Below are positions 10,801 through 22,200 of a stretch of 49,453 bases of DNA, piece by piece. The translations under genes and the position numbers were made by a program. The notes under the pieces are model-generated. The model was not told the DNA's origin and ran no database searches. It was given only the letters and a program-made list of their open reading frames with translations. Source of the stretch: CAYWHE01 sp964458125 (GTDB taxonomy: Bacteria; Bacteroidota; Bacteroidia; AKYH767-A; OLB10); contig CAYWHE010000002.1 of the NCBI GenBank assembly GCA_964458125.1, positions 1 to 49,453 of the forward strand, in the 5' to 3' direction. Within the stretch, counting starts at the first letter, position 1. The number at the start of each line of letters is the position of its first letter.

Positions 10801-13800
10801 AGAGGGAGACGGTTCCGTTACCACCGGAATTACAGGAGACGTTTTGTGTGGTGATGGCGCTGCCGGCAAGAGGAGCTGCCGGCTGACTGACCAGGATGGC
10901 GGCCAGGGTGTTGGAACATCCGTTGTCATCGGTAACGGTAACGGCATACGAACCGGCGGTTAGGCCTGTGATGTTTTGGAGGGAGGATCCGTTACTCCAG
11001 AAGAAGGAATAAGGAGGAGTGCCCCCGGAAGAGGAGAGGGAGATGCTTCCGGAAGCAGCGCCATAACAATCCACGTTGGAAGAGGAAGCGACGGCACTGG
11101 CAAGGGCGGCGGGAGGCTGGCTGATGTTCAGGCCCGCCAGGGAGGTATTGCAGCCGTTGGCATCGGTGATGGAAACGGAGTAAGAACCAGCGGGAACGGA
11201 AGAGAGGTTTTGGGACTGGCTGCCGTTGCTCCAGTTAAAAGCATAAGGAGCGGTACCGCCGGCAACGTTGAGGGAAAGGGCTCCTGAATTGTTGCCGAAA
11301 CAGTCCACGGGAGTGTTACCGGCCAGTGCGGCCTGGAGGGCAGCCGGGGGCTGTGCAATGGAGATGGCGGCAATGGAGGTGATACAGCCGTGATCATCGG
11401 TGATGGTGACGTTGTAGGAACCGGAAGGGATGGCGGAGAGGTTTTGGGAAGAGGCCCCGTTGCTCCAGGCGAATGCATAAGGGGATGTGCCGCCGGCAAC
11501 GGAGAGGGAGATGTTTCCGGTGTTGTTTCCAAAGCAGGCCACCGGGGTGCTGGAGGTGACGGCAGCGCTCAGGGCGGCAGCAGGCTGTTCAATGGTGATG
11601 GCGGGCAGGGAAGTGGAACATCCATTGGCATCGGTGATGGCAACGGAGTAAGAACCAGCGGGCAGGGAAGCGATGTTTTGGGACTGTGCCCCGTTGCTCC
11701 AGTTGAAGGTGTAGGGAGCGGTTCCACCGGCAACGGAGAGGTTCAGGGAGCCGTTGTTACCGCCGAAGCAGGCGACATCCGAGGAGGCGGAGACCTGGGC
11801 GACCAGTGCAGCGGGAGGCTGTGCGATGACCAGGCCGGTCTGGACAGTAGAACAGCCATTGTCATCGGTAACGGTCACCGTATATGAACCGGCGGGAATA
11901 GCGGAGTTGTTCTGGGAAGAACTGCCGTTGCTCCAGTTAAAAGTATAAGGAGCGGTACCTCCGGCCACGTTGAGGAAGATGGATCCGTTGCTGCCGCCGA
12001 AGCAGGAAACATCAGCGGAAGCGGCAAGGGAAGAGGAGAGGGCAAGGGGCGGCTGAGGCACGCTGATGGCGTTAACCTGTCCGGAACAGCCGTTGGCATC
12101 GGTGACGGTTACCGAGTACTGACCGGCCTGGACAGCGGAAAGGTTTTGAGAGGAGGCCCCGTTGCTCCAGTGAAAGGAATAGGAAGCCGTACCACCGTTG
12201 ACGGAGAGGTTGACGGCTCCGTTGTTTCCCCCGAAACAGGAGACCGGGGAGATGGAAGAGGCGGAAATTGTCAGGGGGTTAACCGGCTGAGAAACCAGGA
12301 GGTTGTTCAGGGAGGTGAAGCAACCGTTGGCGTCGGAAACTAAAACCGAATAGGTCCCTGCCGATAACTGGGAGGCAGCGGAGGAAGAAGATCCGTTGTT
12401 CCACAGATAGGAATAGGGCGGGGTACCGCCGGCAGCCAGGACCGTGAGAGCTCCGTTGTTGCCACCGAAGCAATCTACCTGAGCGGCAGCGGAAATGGAA
12501 GCGCTCAATGGTTCAGGGGGCCCAGCAATGGAAATGGCGGATTGAGAAACGGAGCATCCGTTGGCATCGGTAACAGAAACCGTATACGAACCTGCAGGGA
12601 GAGCGAACTGATCTTCAGTAGAGGCTCCGTTGCTCCAGTTGAAAGCATAGGGAGGGGTGCCACCGCTGACGGTTAAGTCGACCGAACCGTTGCTGCCTCC
12701 AAAACAGGCAACGGCGGACTGGGCCGTAATACCAACAGACAGGGTAGCGGCAGGCTGAGCGATAACGGCGGAAGAGACATTGATGCAGCCGTTGTTATCA
12801 ATAACGATAACGGAATAAGTGCCGGCCTGGAGACCGGCGATGTCTTCGGTGGTTTCGCCGTTGCTCCACTGGAAGGAATAGGGAGGGGTGCCGCCGGTAG
12901 CGGAAAGGTTGATCGATCCGTTCTGACCACCAAAGCAGAGCACCTGCTGACTGACGTTAATGGAGGAGTTGAGGGATCCCGGAGGTTGGGAAATGGAGGT
13001 CGAAGAATTGGAGACACAACCGTTGGCATCGGTAATGGTGACGACATAGTTACCGGCATAAAGGCCGGCAATATTCTGTGTGGAGGCTCCGTTGCTCCAG
13101 AGAAAGGAATAGGGAGCCGTTCCGCCGTTGACGGCCAGTTGGATGGCTCCATTGGCGCCGGAGTTACAGGAGACATTGGAAGTGGTGGTAGCGGAAGCGG
13201 AGATTGGAGCGGCCGGTTGGGTAACCTGGATGGCGGCAGCAGTGAAGATACAACCGTTATCATCGGTTACGGTGACGGTATAGGAACCGGCCGGTATATT
13301 GTTCAGATCCTGGGACTGATGGCCATTGCTCCAGAGGTAGGTATAACCGGGGGTGCCTCCCGAGACCTGCAAATCGATGGATCCGGAGGCGTTTCCATGG
13401 CAGGCGACATTGGAAGTGGAGGAAGCGGAAGCCTGTACAGGGTTGAGAGGCTGGGAAATGAGGATGGAAGAGATGTCATCCACACAACCGTTCAGATCGG
13501 TAATGGTGACGGAATAGTTCCCGGTAGAGAGACCGGAAATGGCCTCGGTGGTGGCGCCATTGTTCCACAGGAAGGAGTAAGGAGCGGTACCGCCGGCGAC
13601 AGTAATTTGAAGCGCACCATTGCTGCCGCCGTTGCAGGAGACGTTGGAGATGGAAGAAACGGATGCAGCCAGAGCCGCGGGAGGTTCATCAATAAGAATG
13701 GCCTGAATGGCGGCCAGGCAGCCGTTGAAGTCGGTAACGGTTACTGAATATGAACCTGCAGGCAGGGAAGTTATGTTTTGGGAGGAGGCTCCGTTGCTCC

Positions 13801-16165
13801 ACAGGAAGGAATAGGGTGCCGTACCGCCTGAAACGGAAAGGCTTACCGAACCGTTGCTAAAACCAAAACAGCCGGCGTGATTCACGGAAACAACCGCGGG
13901 ATTGAGTGGGGCTGCAGGCTGAGCGATGACGATGGCGGGCAGGGAGGTGGTGCAGCCGTTGGCATCGGAAATGGAAACGGTATAGGAACCGGAAGAAAGA
14001 TTGCTGATGTTTTGCGACACCTCACCTGAATTCCAGGCAAAGGAATAGGGGGATGTTCCGCCGGAGACCAATAAGGTGATGCTTCCGTTGTTCCCGCCGT
14101 AGCAGGATGCGGGGGATGCGGAAACGGTGGAGGCGTTCAGAGGAGCCAAAGGCTGCGAAACGGAAATGGAACTGTTCAGGGTGGTGCAACCGTTTGCATC
14201 GGTAACGGTTACTGTATATGAACCAGCGGTGATGCCGGAAATATTCTGTGTGGAAGCCCCGTTGCTCCAGATAAAGGCATACGGCGGCGTACCGCCGGAC
14301 ACATTCAGGTTGATCCAGGCATTGCTGCCGTTGTTGCAGGAAACCTGTGCCAGTCCGGCAACCGATGTGTTCAGGGCAGTAGCCGGTTGTGCAAGGGCAA
14401 TAGCGGAAGAGACCGCGGAGCATCCCAGGGCATCGGTGACGGTAGCGGTATAAACTCCTGCGCTCAGGGAGGAGATTTGTGATGTGGTGGCCCCGTTGTT
14501 CCAGAGATAGGTATAGCCGGCGGTTCCGCCGCTGACATTCAGGCTGATGGAACCATTGCTGCCGCCGTTACAGGATACCGCGGTGAGTGATCCCGTGGAC
14601 ACCGACAGGGGAGCGGCAGGCTGGCTGATCACCAGGTTTTCCAGCGATATGGAACAGCCATGGGCATCGGTAACCACCACCGAGTAAGAACCGCTGCTCA
14701 ACTGGCTGATGGTTGATGTCGTTCCGCCGTTACTCCAGTTGTACGTATATGGAGCGGTTCCCCCGCTGACCAGCAGGCTCATGGATCCGTTGTTGCCATT
14801 AAAGCAGTTATTATGGGTTGTTGATGAAATGGAGGCCTGAATGACATTCACATTTGCAATGACTACAGACCGGGTTGCCGAACAGGATGCCTGATCCGTA
14901 ACGGTAACCGTATAGATACCCGATGATAAGCCTGAGATGTCTTCGGTACTCTGGCCGGAACTCCAGTTATATGCAAAAGGTGAATAGCCGCCGTTGACAG
15001 TCAGATTTATCGAGCCCTGTGATGTATTGCAGGAATAGTCAGTATGGGTTTCCAGCAGTGTAGCTGAATTTACAGTAACGTTTTTTGTACATGTTCCCGA
15101 GTAGTTAGCTGAAGTCATGGTGATATTGATCGTATAGAATCCATTGGTATTTCCGTTGTTAACCGTAACGGATGCGCCTGTGTTGGAACCCGATATATAT
15201 GCTCCGGAAGTATTATTCAGCAATGTCCACGTATAGGTATAGCCGATAAATGGTGAAATACTGAAGGTTGAAAGATCATCCTTACAAACATTGGTTGTAC
15301 CGGAGATATCACACGGAGGTACGGAAATTACTGCTGCTGCTGAAAGTGACCGGTCCTGGTTTCCTCCCGCACCGTCAACAGAGTGAAGGCTCATGTGATA
15401 AGGTGAACCACTGATGCCTGAAGCGGAATTGTTAGGGCACCAGTCTGCAGCGCAGGCAATATGTCCACCCCATGCAAAAACGACAGTTGAATTGGTTGTA
15501 GTAAATGTGATTCTCATAATTGATTCGGAGGAAGAAACATTTAAGTCACCATAGTTGCCATTACTGTTCAGTACATATTGCATGTTGGTTATTGCTGTAC
15601 CGTTATACATGGTCATCACCCTTTCACCTGCCGGCAAGGCATTGAAGGTTGTTATGGGTTGTGGCAGGTTGGTACAGGCAACTGTTTTATTCACAACCGG
15701 GGCAGGAATGGGATAACTTACAGGCGACGGATTAATTCCGCTGAGTCCGGATAAGGGATTAATTGCCTCAGCCGGATGTGAGAACTGTGCGTGAGGATCC
15801 AATCGTTGAAAATGGGTGATAAAATCAATGGCATTTACACTGCTGTGTGTGATATCCCATCCTATTTCGATATAATGTGTCCCCGGAGTCAGGCCGGTTA
15901 CAACACACCGGTATGGAACCGACATGCTTTCCGTATAATGCGAATTGGATGATCCCGCATTTCCGTTTACCCAATTAACGGGAGAAATCGGAGAGGCAAA
16001 AGATCCATTTCTAGCCTGGTCGATATTGCCAGATTGTGCCAATGAAATTGAAGGAAGTAAGATCAGTAATAGCGTCTTTAGAAAATTTCCATGCTTTGAT
16101 GCTGGAGAGTCAATCCCTGAATGGTCTGATCGGACAAACCTGTTGGGCCAATATCTTGTTTTCAT
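7811..16165 (-). CDS. SprB-repeat giant adhesin, 2784 aa, T9SS type B-sorted (second in operon)
   Basis: A signal peptide (hydrophobic core LKTLLLILLPSISLAQ) follows a long polar start. A unique head of about 350 residues comes next; it contains a stretch resembling a ligand-binding beta-sandwich and a PKD-like domain, and I do not recognise a family. From about residue 376 there are roughly 28 SprB repeats of 77-78 residues (C-x-G-x-x-x-G ... GGTxPYxxxWSNG ... AGxYxVTVTDxNGC ... QP). Two Ig/PKD-like domains and a CHU_C type B sorting domain (PTGFSPNSDGINDGY ... NRWGNLIFKT ... GTYFYILD) close the protein. Residues about 456-2765 are identical to the adhesin encoded just upstream; only the head, the first repeat and the last 20 residues differ. 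SprB in Flavobacterium is a mobile gliding adhesin, so a similar surface role is inferred. The gene begins 77 bp after the stop of its paralogue. Confidence 0.93.
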   Translation of the reverse strand: MKTRYWPNRFVRSDHSGIDSPASKHGNFLKTLLLILLPSISLAQSGNIDQARNGSFASPISPVNWVNGNAGSSNSHYTESMSVPYRCVVTGLTPGTHYIEIGWDITHSSVNAIDFITHFQRLDPHAQFSHPAEAINPLSGLSGINPSPVSYPIPAPVVNKTVACTNLPQPITTFNALPAGERVMTMYNGTAITNMQYVLNSNGNYGDLNVSSSESIMRITFTTTNSTVVFAWGGHIACAADWCPNNSASGISGSPYHMSLHSVDGAGGNQDRSLSAAAVISVPPCDISGTTNVCKDDLSTFSISPFIGYTYTWTLLNNTSGAYISGSNTGASVTVNNGNTNGFYTINITMTSANYSGTCTKNVTVNSATLLETHTDYSCNTSQGSINLTVNGGYSPFAYNWSSGQSTEDISGLSSGIYTVTVTDQASCSATRSVVIANVNVIQASISSTTHNNCFNGNNGSMSLLVSGGTAPYTYNWSNGGTTSTISQLSSGSYSVVVTDAHGCSISLENLVISQPAAPLSVSTGSLTAVSCNGGSNGSISLNVSGGTAGYTYLWNNGATTSQISSLSAGVYTATVTDALGCSAVSSAIALAQPATALNTSVAGLAQVSCNNGSNAWINLNVSGGTPPYAFIWSNGASTQNISGITAGSYTVTVTDANGCTTLNSSISVSQPLAPLNASTVSASPASCYGGNNGSITLLVSGGTSPYSFAWNSGEVSQNISNLSSGSYTVSISDANGCTTSLPAIVIAQPAAPLNPAVVSVNHAGCFGFSNGSVSLSVSGGTAPYSFLWSNGASSQNITSLPAGSYSVTVTDFNGCLAAIQAILIDEPPAALAASVSSISNVSCNGGSNGALQITVAGGTAPYSFLWNNGATTEAISGLSTGNYSVTITDLNGCVDDISSILISQPLNPVQASASSTSNVACHGNASGSIDLQVSGGTPGYTYLWSNGHQSQDLNNIPAGSYTVTVTDDNGCIFTAAAIQVTQPAAPISASATTTSNVSCNSGANGAIQLAVNGGTAPYSFLWSNGASTQNIAGLYAGNYVVTITDANGCVSNSSTSISQPPGSLNSSINVSQQVLCFGGQNGSINLSATGGTPPYSFQWSNGETTEDIAGLQAGTYSVIVIDNNGCINVSSAVIAQPAATLSVGITAQSAVACFGGSNGSVDLTVSGGTPPYAFNWSNGASTEDQFALPAGSYTVSVTDANGCSVSQSAISIAGPPEPLSASISAAAQVDCFGGNNGALTVLAAGGTPPYSYLWNNGSSSSAASQLSAGTYSVLVSDANGCFTSLNNLLVSQPVNPLTISASSISPVSCFGGNNGAVNLSVNGGTASYSFHWSNGASSQNLSAVQAGQYSVTVTDANGCSGQVNAISVPQPPLALSSSLAASADVSCFGGSNGSIFLNVAGGTAPYTFNWSNGSSSQNNSAIPAGSYTVTVTDDNGCSTVQTGLVIAQPPAALVAQVSASSDVACFGGNNGSLNLSVAGGTAPYTFNWSNGAQSQNIASLPAGSYSVAITDANGCSTSLPAITIEQPAAALSAAVTSSTPVACFGNNTGNISLSVAGGTSPYAFAWSNGASSQNLSAIPSGSYNVTITDDHGCITSIAAISIAQPPAALQAALAGNTPVDCFGNNSGALSLNVAGGTAPYAFNWSNGSQSQNLSSVPAGSYSVSITDANGCNTSLAGLNISQPPAALASAVASSSNVDCYGAASGSISLSSSGGTPPYSFFWSNGSSLQNITGLTAGSYAVTVTDDNGCSNTLAAILVSQPAAPLAGSAITTQNVSCNSGGNGTVSLSVNGGSPPYAFLWSNAASTQNISGLYSGSYFVTVTDANGCLFHASANVSQPPGALSSSIAVTLQVDCYGNHSGAIALSPAGGTPPYAYLWSNGATSQNLSNLPSGIYSTTITDANGCINTAAAMVTQPAAPLNPSLASTTNVDCFGAGNGVLAVAASGGTAPYTFLWNNGQAAASVSGLQPGSYTVTVTDANGCSAILPALLISQPAAALSASVSSNSPVDCFGGMNGALSLATNGGTPPYNYLWSNGALSSSIANLMAGSYDATITDANGCVFQVTGLAVIQPPAALNANTSAITSVSCFGGNNGAISLSVTGGTAPYAYLWNTGDTLASLAGLDSGAYAVQVTDINGCSTSLSGIAVSQPLAPLAPTATVLQHVDCFGGVNGLIDLNTAGGTVPYTFLWSNGDTNEDAANLSSGTYTVIVTDANGCTGTASAKIGQPDTILVANISSVTDVACYGELTGLINISVQGGTYPYYYLWSNGMTTKTISGLAAGSYSVTVTDSKGCSFALSAGVSQPAAALTATIAVTQQVLCFGAPTGAIDLQPANGTPPYSFYWSNGNTSEDLAGAGAGTYTVTLTDANGCTILASATIGQPSGALVPLAQISQLIDCYNNPTGAIDLSVTMGTPPYAYLWSNGATSQDIASLNAGTYTVTVTDANGCTASLSVVMAQPLSPLSASAHTTAANCLFGSGGTITTFVNGGTAPYVFNWSNGATSQNLQQLLAGSYTVTITDARGCNTTAVYSIADNSIFHAVATGPTEVCIGELVTLSADSIPGVVYQWYLNGQPLQGANSFTFTTPAAGSYTVIVANACGSYVSEPISVTVHQVGQVSTSPNSIICTRDGESAQLYVYGGISYQWNPEQGLNYSNIYNPLAAPLQSTVYTVTITGEFGCQKTATIEVGIDCDTLVIPTGFSPNSDGINDGYTITGIENYPGNKIWIYNRWGNLIFKTHDYNNNWDGISNVSGIYIGKKVPPGTYFYILDLNNHSKPIQGYITLRY
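7871..14798. repeat. 6928-bp direct repeat, copy 1 (adhesin stalk and sorting domain)
   Basis: The segment recurs at 16303-23230 with a constant offset of 8432 bp. All lines and translations I compared are identical, with no mismatch seen. The edges are sharp: base 7870 (T) pairs with 16302 (C), and after 14798 the copies diverge at once. It encodes 26 whole SprB repeats plus most of another, the two Ig/PKD domains and nearly all of the sorting domain. Confidence 0.95.
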
Positions 16166-16242
16166 TATCTTATTGCAGTTTGTTGATGTTTGGTTTTATA
16201 AGTTGCGGAATTAATAGGTATATATTTGAATTTAGTTATTTC

Positions 16243-19200
16243 CTAATACCTTAATGTAATATATCCCTGTACCGGTTTTGAATCGTTATTCAGGTCCAGG
16301 ACATAGAAATACGTTCCCGGCGGCACTTTTTTTCCAATGTAGATACCCGAGACATTGGAGATACCGTCCCAGTTGTTGTTGTAATCATGTGTTTTAAAGA
16401 TGAGGTTACCCCACCGGTTGTAAATCCATATTTTATTGCCCGGGTAATTTTCAATGCCTGTAATGGTATAGCCATCGTTGATTCCATCGCTGTTAGGGGA
16501 AAAGCCTGTCGGAATCACCAGTGTATCGCAATCAATACCGACTTCAATGGTAGCGGTTTTCTGACAGCCGAACTCACCGGTTATGGTAACGGTGTAGACG
16601 GTGGATTGCAGTGGCGCGGCAAGTGGATTGTAAATGTTGCTGTAGTTGAGACCCTGTTCTGGATTCCATTGGTAGGAGATACCACCGTAGACGTAAAGCT
16701 GGGCGGATTCTCCGTCCCTGGTGCAGATGATAGAATTGGGGCTGGTGGAGACCTGTCCGACCTGGTGGACGGTAACGGAGATGGGTTCGGAAACATAGCT
16801 GCCGCAGGCATTGGCCACTATAACCGTATACGAACCGGCGGCAGGGGTTGTGAATGTAAAGGAGTTAGCACCCTGCAGGGGCTGCCCGTTGAGGTACCAC
16901 TGGTAAACGACCCCCGGAATGGAATCGGCCGAGAGGGTGACCAGTTCACCGATGCACACTTCGGTAGGTCCTGTTGCTACGGCATGGAATATGGAATTAT
17001 CGGCAATGGAGTAAACAGCGGTGGTGTTGCAGCCCCTGGCATCGGTGATGGTGACAGTATAGGATCCAGCCAAAAGCTGCTGGAGGTTCTGCGAGGTGGC
17101 GCCATTACTCCAGTTAAAGACATAGGGAGCAGTACCACCGTTGACAAAGGTGGTGATGGTACCTCCGCTGCCAAAGAGGCAGTTGGCAGCCGTGGTATGA
17201 GCGGAAGCGGACAGTGGAGACAGGGGCTGTGCCATCACCACGCTCAGAGAAGCAGTACAGCCGTTGGCATCGGTGACGGTGACGGTATAGGTACCTGCGT
17301 TGAGAGATGCGATATCCTGTGAGGTGGCTCCGTTGCTCCAGAGGTATGCATAGGGTGGCGTACCCATGGTGACGGAAAGATCGATGGCGCCGGTTGGATT
17401 ATTGTAACAATCAATGAGCTGGCTGATCTGCGCCAGGGGAACAAGCGCTCCGGAAGGTTGCCCGATGGTGGCGGAAGCCAGGATTGTGCAACCGTTGGCA
17501 TCGGTAAGGGTAACGGTGTATGTACCTGCCCCGGCCCCGGCGAGGTCTTCGGAGGTGTTACCGTTGCTCCAGTAGAATGAATAAGGCGGAGTACCATTGG
17601 CAGGCTGCAGGTCGATAGCCCCGGTTGGCGCACCGAAACAAAGGACCTGTTGTGTAACAGCAATTGTTGCGGTAAGTGCGGCGGCAGGCTGGCTCACACC
17701 GGCAGAGAGGGCGAATGAACAACCTTTGCTGTCGGTTACGGTGACCGAATAGGATCCTGCGGCAAGCCCGGAGATGGTCTTGGTGGTCATGCCGTTACTC
17801 CAGAGATAATAATAGGGGTATGTTCCACCTTGTACGGAAATATTGATGAGCCCGGTGAGTTCGCCATAGCAGGCCACATCGGTAACCGATGAAATATTGG
17901 CCACCAGGATTGTATCGGGCTGGCCGATTTTAGCCGAAGCGGTTCCTGTACAACCGTTGGCATCTGTAACAATAACAGTATAGGTACCGGAAGAGAGATT
18001 GGCGGCATCTTCATTGGTATCCCCGTTGCTCCAAAGAAAGGTATATGGGACCGTTCCACCGGCAGTGTTCAGATCAATGAGCCCATTGACTCCTCCGAAA
18101 CAGTCGACATGCTGGAGCACAGTTGCGGTAGGAGCCAGCGGGGCCAGGGGCTGAGAGACCGCAATACCGGATAGGGAGGTGGAACAGCCGTTGATATCAG
18201 TGACCTGGACGGCGTAGGCACCGGAATCAAGGCCGGCCAGGGAAGCGAGTGTATCACCGGTATTCCAGAGATAGGCATAGGGTGCAGTACCGCCTGTAAC
18301 CGAGAGGCTGATGGCGCCGTTGTTGCCTCCGAAACAACTGACGGACGTGATGGCGGAAGTATTGGCATTGAGTGCAGCAGGAGGCTGGATGACGGCCAGG
18401 CCCGTAACCTGAAAGACACAACCGTTGGCATCGGTGATGGTTGCATCGTATGAACCGGCCATGAGGTTGGCGATGGATGAGGAGAGGGCCCCATTGCTCC
18501 AGAGGTAATTGTATGGAGGAGTACCGCCGTTGGTGGCCAGGGAGAGGGCCCCGTTCATACCGCCGAAACAATCAACGGGTGAGTTGGAAGAAACCGAAGC
18601 ACTAAGGGCAGCGGCAGGCTGTGAGATGAGCAGAGCCGGGAGGATGGCCGAACAACCGTTGGCATCGGTAACAGTAACAGTATAAGAACCTGGCTGCAGA
18701 CCGGAAACAGAAGCGGCAGCCTGACCGTTATTCCACAGGAAGGTATAGGGTGCGGTACCACCGGATGCGGCAACGGCAAGGACACCGTTACCGGCGCCAA
18801 AACAATCCACGTTTGTTGTTGAAGCCAGGGAGGGGTTCAGGGGAGCGGCAGGCTGGGTGACCATGGCGGCTGCGGTGTTGATACAACCGTTGGCATCGGT
18901 GATGGTGGTGGAATAGATACCGGAAGGGAGGTTGGAGAGGTTTTGTGAAGTGGCCCCGTTGCTCCAGAGGTAGGCGTATGGTGGAGTTCCGCCGGCAGGG
19001 GAAAGAGCAATGGCCCCGGAATGGTTACCGTAGCAGTCGACCTGGAGGGTGACGGCGATGGAGCTGCTCAGTGCACCCGGAGGCTGGGAAACGTTGGCGG
19101 AAGCATGAAACAGGCATCCGTTGGCATCGGTGACCGTGACGAAATAGGAACCGGAATACAGGCCGGAAATATTCTGAGTGGAGGCGGCATTGCTCCACAG

Positions 19201-22200
19201 GAAGGCATAGGGAGGGGAACCACCGTTGACAGAGAGGGAGACGGTTCCGTTACCACCGGAATTACAGGAGACGTTTTGTGTGGTGATGGCGCTGCCGGCA
19301 AGAGGAGCTGCCGGCTGACTGACCAGGATGGCGGCCAGGGTGTTGGAACATCCGTTGTCATCGGTAACGGTAACGGCATACGAACCGGCGGTTAGGCCTG
19401 TGATGTTTTGGAGGGAGGATCCGTTACTCCAGAAGAAGGAATAAGGAGGAGTGCCCCCGGAAGAGGAGAGGGAGATGCTTCCGGAAGCAGCGCCATAACA
19501 ATCCACGTTGGAAGAGGAAGCGACGGCACTGGCAAGGGCGGCGGGAGGCTGGCTGATGTTCAGGCCCGCCAGGGAGGTATTGCAGCCGTTGGCATCGGTG
19601 ATGGAAACGGAGTAAGAACCAGCGGGAACGGAAGAGAGGTTTTGGGACTGGCTGCCGTTGCTCCAGTTAAAAGCATAAGGAGCGGTACCGCCGGCAACGT
19701 TGAGGGAAAGGGCTCCTGAATTGTTGCCGAAACAGTCCACGGGAGTGTTACCGGCCAGTGCGGCCTGGAGGGCAGCCGGGGGCTGTGCAATGGAGATGGC
19801 GGCAATGGAGGTGATACAGCCGTGATCATCGGTGATGGTGACGTTGTAGGAACCGGAAGGGATGGCGGAGAGGTTTTGGGAAGAGGCCCCGTTGCTCCAG
19901 GCGAATGCATAAGGGGATGTGCCGCCGGCAACGGAGAGGGAGATGTTTCCGGTGTTGTTTCCAAAGCAGGCCACCGGGGTGCTGGAGGTGACGGCAGCGC
20001 TCAGGGCGGCAGCAGGCTGTTCAATGGTGATGGCGGGCAGGGAAGTGGAACATCCATTGGCATCGGTGATGGCAACGGAGTAAGAACCAGCGGGCAGGGA
20101 AGCGATGTTTTGGGACTGTGCCCCGTTGCTCCAGTTGAAGGTGTAGGGAGCGGTTCCACCGGCAACGGAGAGGTTCAGGGAGCCGTTGTTACCGCCGAAG
20201 CAGGCGACATCCGAGGAGGCGGAGACCTGGGCGACCAGTGCAGCGGGAGGCTGTGCGATGACCAGGCCGGTCTGGACAGTAGAACAGCCATTGTCATCGG
20301 TAACGGTCACCGTATATGAACCGGCGGGAATAGCGGAGTTGTTCTGGGAAGAACTGCCGTTGCTCCAGTTAAAAGTATAAGGAGCGGTACCTCCGGCCAC
20401 GTTGAGGAAGATGGATCCGTTGCTGCCGCCGAAGCAGGAAACATCAGCGGAAGCGGCAAGGGAAGAGGAGAGGGCAAGGGGCGGCTGAGGCACGCTGATG
20501 GCGTTAACCTGTCCGGAACAGCCGTTGGCATCGGTGACGGTTACCGAGTACTGACCGGCCTGGACAGCGGAAAGGTTTTGAGAGGAGGCCCCGTTGCTCC
20601 AGTGAAAGGAATAGGAAGCCGTACCACCGTTGACGGAGAGGTTGACGGCTCCGTTGTTTCCCCCGAAACAGGAGACCGGGGAGATGGAAGAGGCGGAAAT
20701 TGTCAGGGGGTTAACCGGCTGAGAAACCAGGAGGTTGTTCAGGGAGGTGAAGCAACCGTTGGCGTCGGAAACTAAAACCGAATAGGTCCCTGCCGATAAC
20801 TGGGAGGCAGCGGAGGAAGAAGATCCGTTGTTCCACAGATAGGAATAGGGCGGGGTACCGCCGGCAGCCAGGACCGTGAGAGCTCCGTTGTTGCCACCGA
20901 AGCAATCTACCTGAGCGGCAGCGGAAATGGAAGCGCTCAATGGTTCAGGGGGCCCAGCAATGGAAATGGCGGATTGAGAAACGGAGCATCCGTTGGCATC
21001 GGTAACAGAAACCGTATACGAACCTGCAGGGAGAGCGAACTGATCTTCAGTAGAGGCTCCGTTGCTCCAGTTGAAAGCATAGGGAGGGGTGCCACCGCTG
21101 ACGGTTAAGTCGACCGAACCGTTGCTGCCTCCAAAACAGGCAACGGCGGACTGGGCCGTAATACCAACAGACAGGGTAGCGGCAGGCTGAGCGATAACGG
21201 CGGAAGAGACATTGATGCAGCCGTTGTTATCAATAACGATAACGGAATAAGTGCCGGCCTGGAGACCGGCGATGTCTTCGGTGGTTTCGCCGTTGCTCCA
21301 CTGGAAGGAATAGGGAGGGGTGCCGCCGGTAGCGGAAAGGTTGATCGATCCGTTCTGACCACCAAAGCAGAGCACCTGCTGACTGACGTTAATGGAGGAG
21401 TTGAGGGATCCCGGAGGTTGGGAAATGGAGGTCGAAGAATTGGAGACACAACCGTTGGCATCGGTAATGGTGACGACATAGTTACCGGCATAAAGGCCGG
21501 CAATATTCTGTGTGGAGGCTCCGTTGCTCCAGAGAAAGGAATAGGGAGCCGTTCCGCCGTTGACGGCCAGTTGGATGGCTCCATTGGCGCCGGAGTTACA
21601 GGAGACATTGGAAGTGGTGGTAGCGGAAGCGGAGATTGGAGCGGCCGGTTGGGTAACCTGGATGGCGGCAGCAGTGAAGATACAACCGTTATCATCGGTT
21701 ACGGTGACGGTATAGGAACCGGCCGGTATATTGTTCAGATCCTGGGACTGATGGCCATTGCTCCAGAGGTAGGTATAACCGGGGGTGCCTCCCGAGACCT
21801 GCAAATCGATGGATCCGGAGGCGTTTCCATGGCAGGCGACATTGGAAGTGGAGGAAGCGGAAGCCTGTACAGGGTTGAGAGGCTGGGAAATGAGGATGGA
21901 AGAGATGTCATCCACACAACCGTTCAGATCGGTAATGGTGACGGAATAGTTCCCGGTAGAGAGACCGGAAATGGCCTCGGTGGTGGCGCCATTGTTCCAC
22001 AGGAAGGAGTAAGGAGCGGTACCGCCGGCGACAGTAATTTGAAGCGCACCATTGCTGCCGCCGTTGCAGGAGACGTTGGAGATGGAAGAAACGGATGCAG
22101 CCAGAGCCGCGGGAGGTTCATCAATAAGAATGGCCTGAATGGCGGCCAGGCAGCCGTTGAAGTCGGTAACGGTTACTGAATATGAACCTGCAGGCAGGGA

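Noticed and set aside
8550..15040. Regularly spaced repeats that could suggest a CRISPR array or satellite
   Set aside because: The period is 231-234 bp, a multiple of three, the whole is one open frame, and the units are diverged SprB domains.
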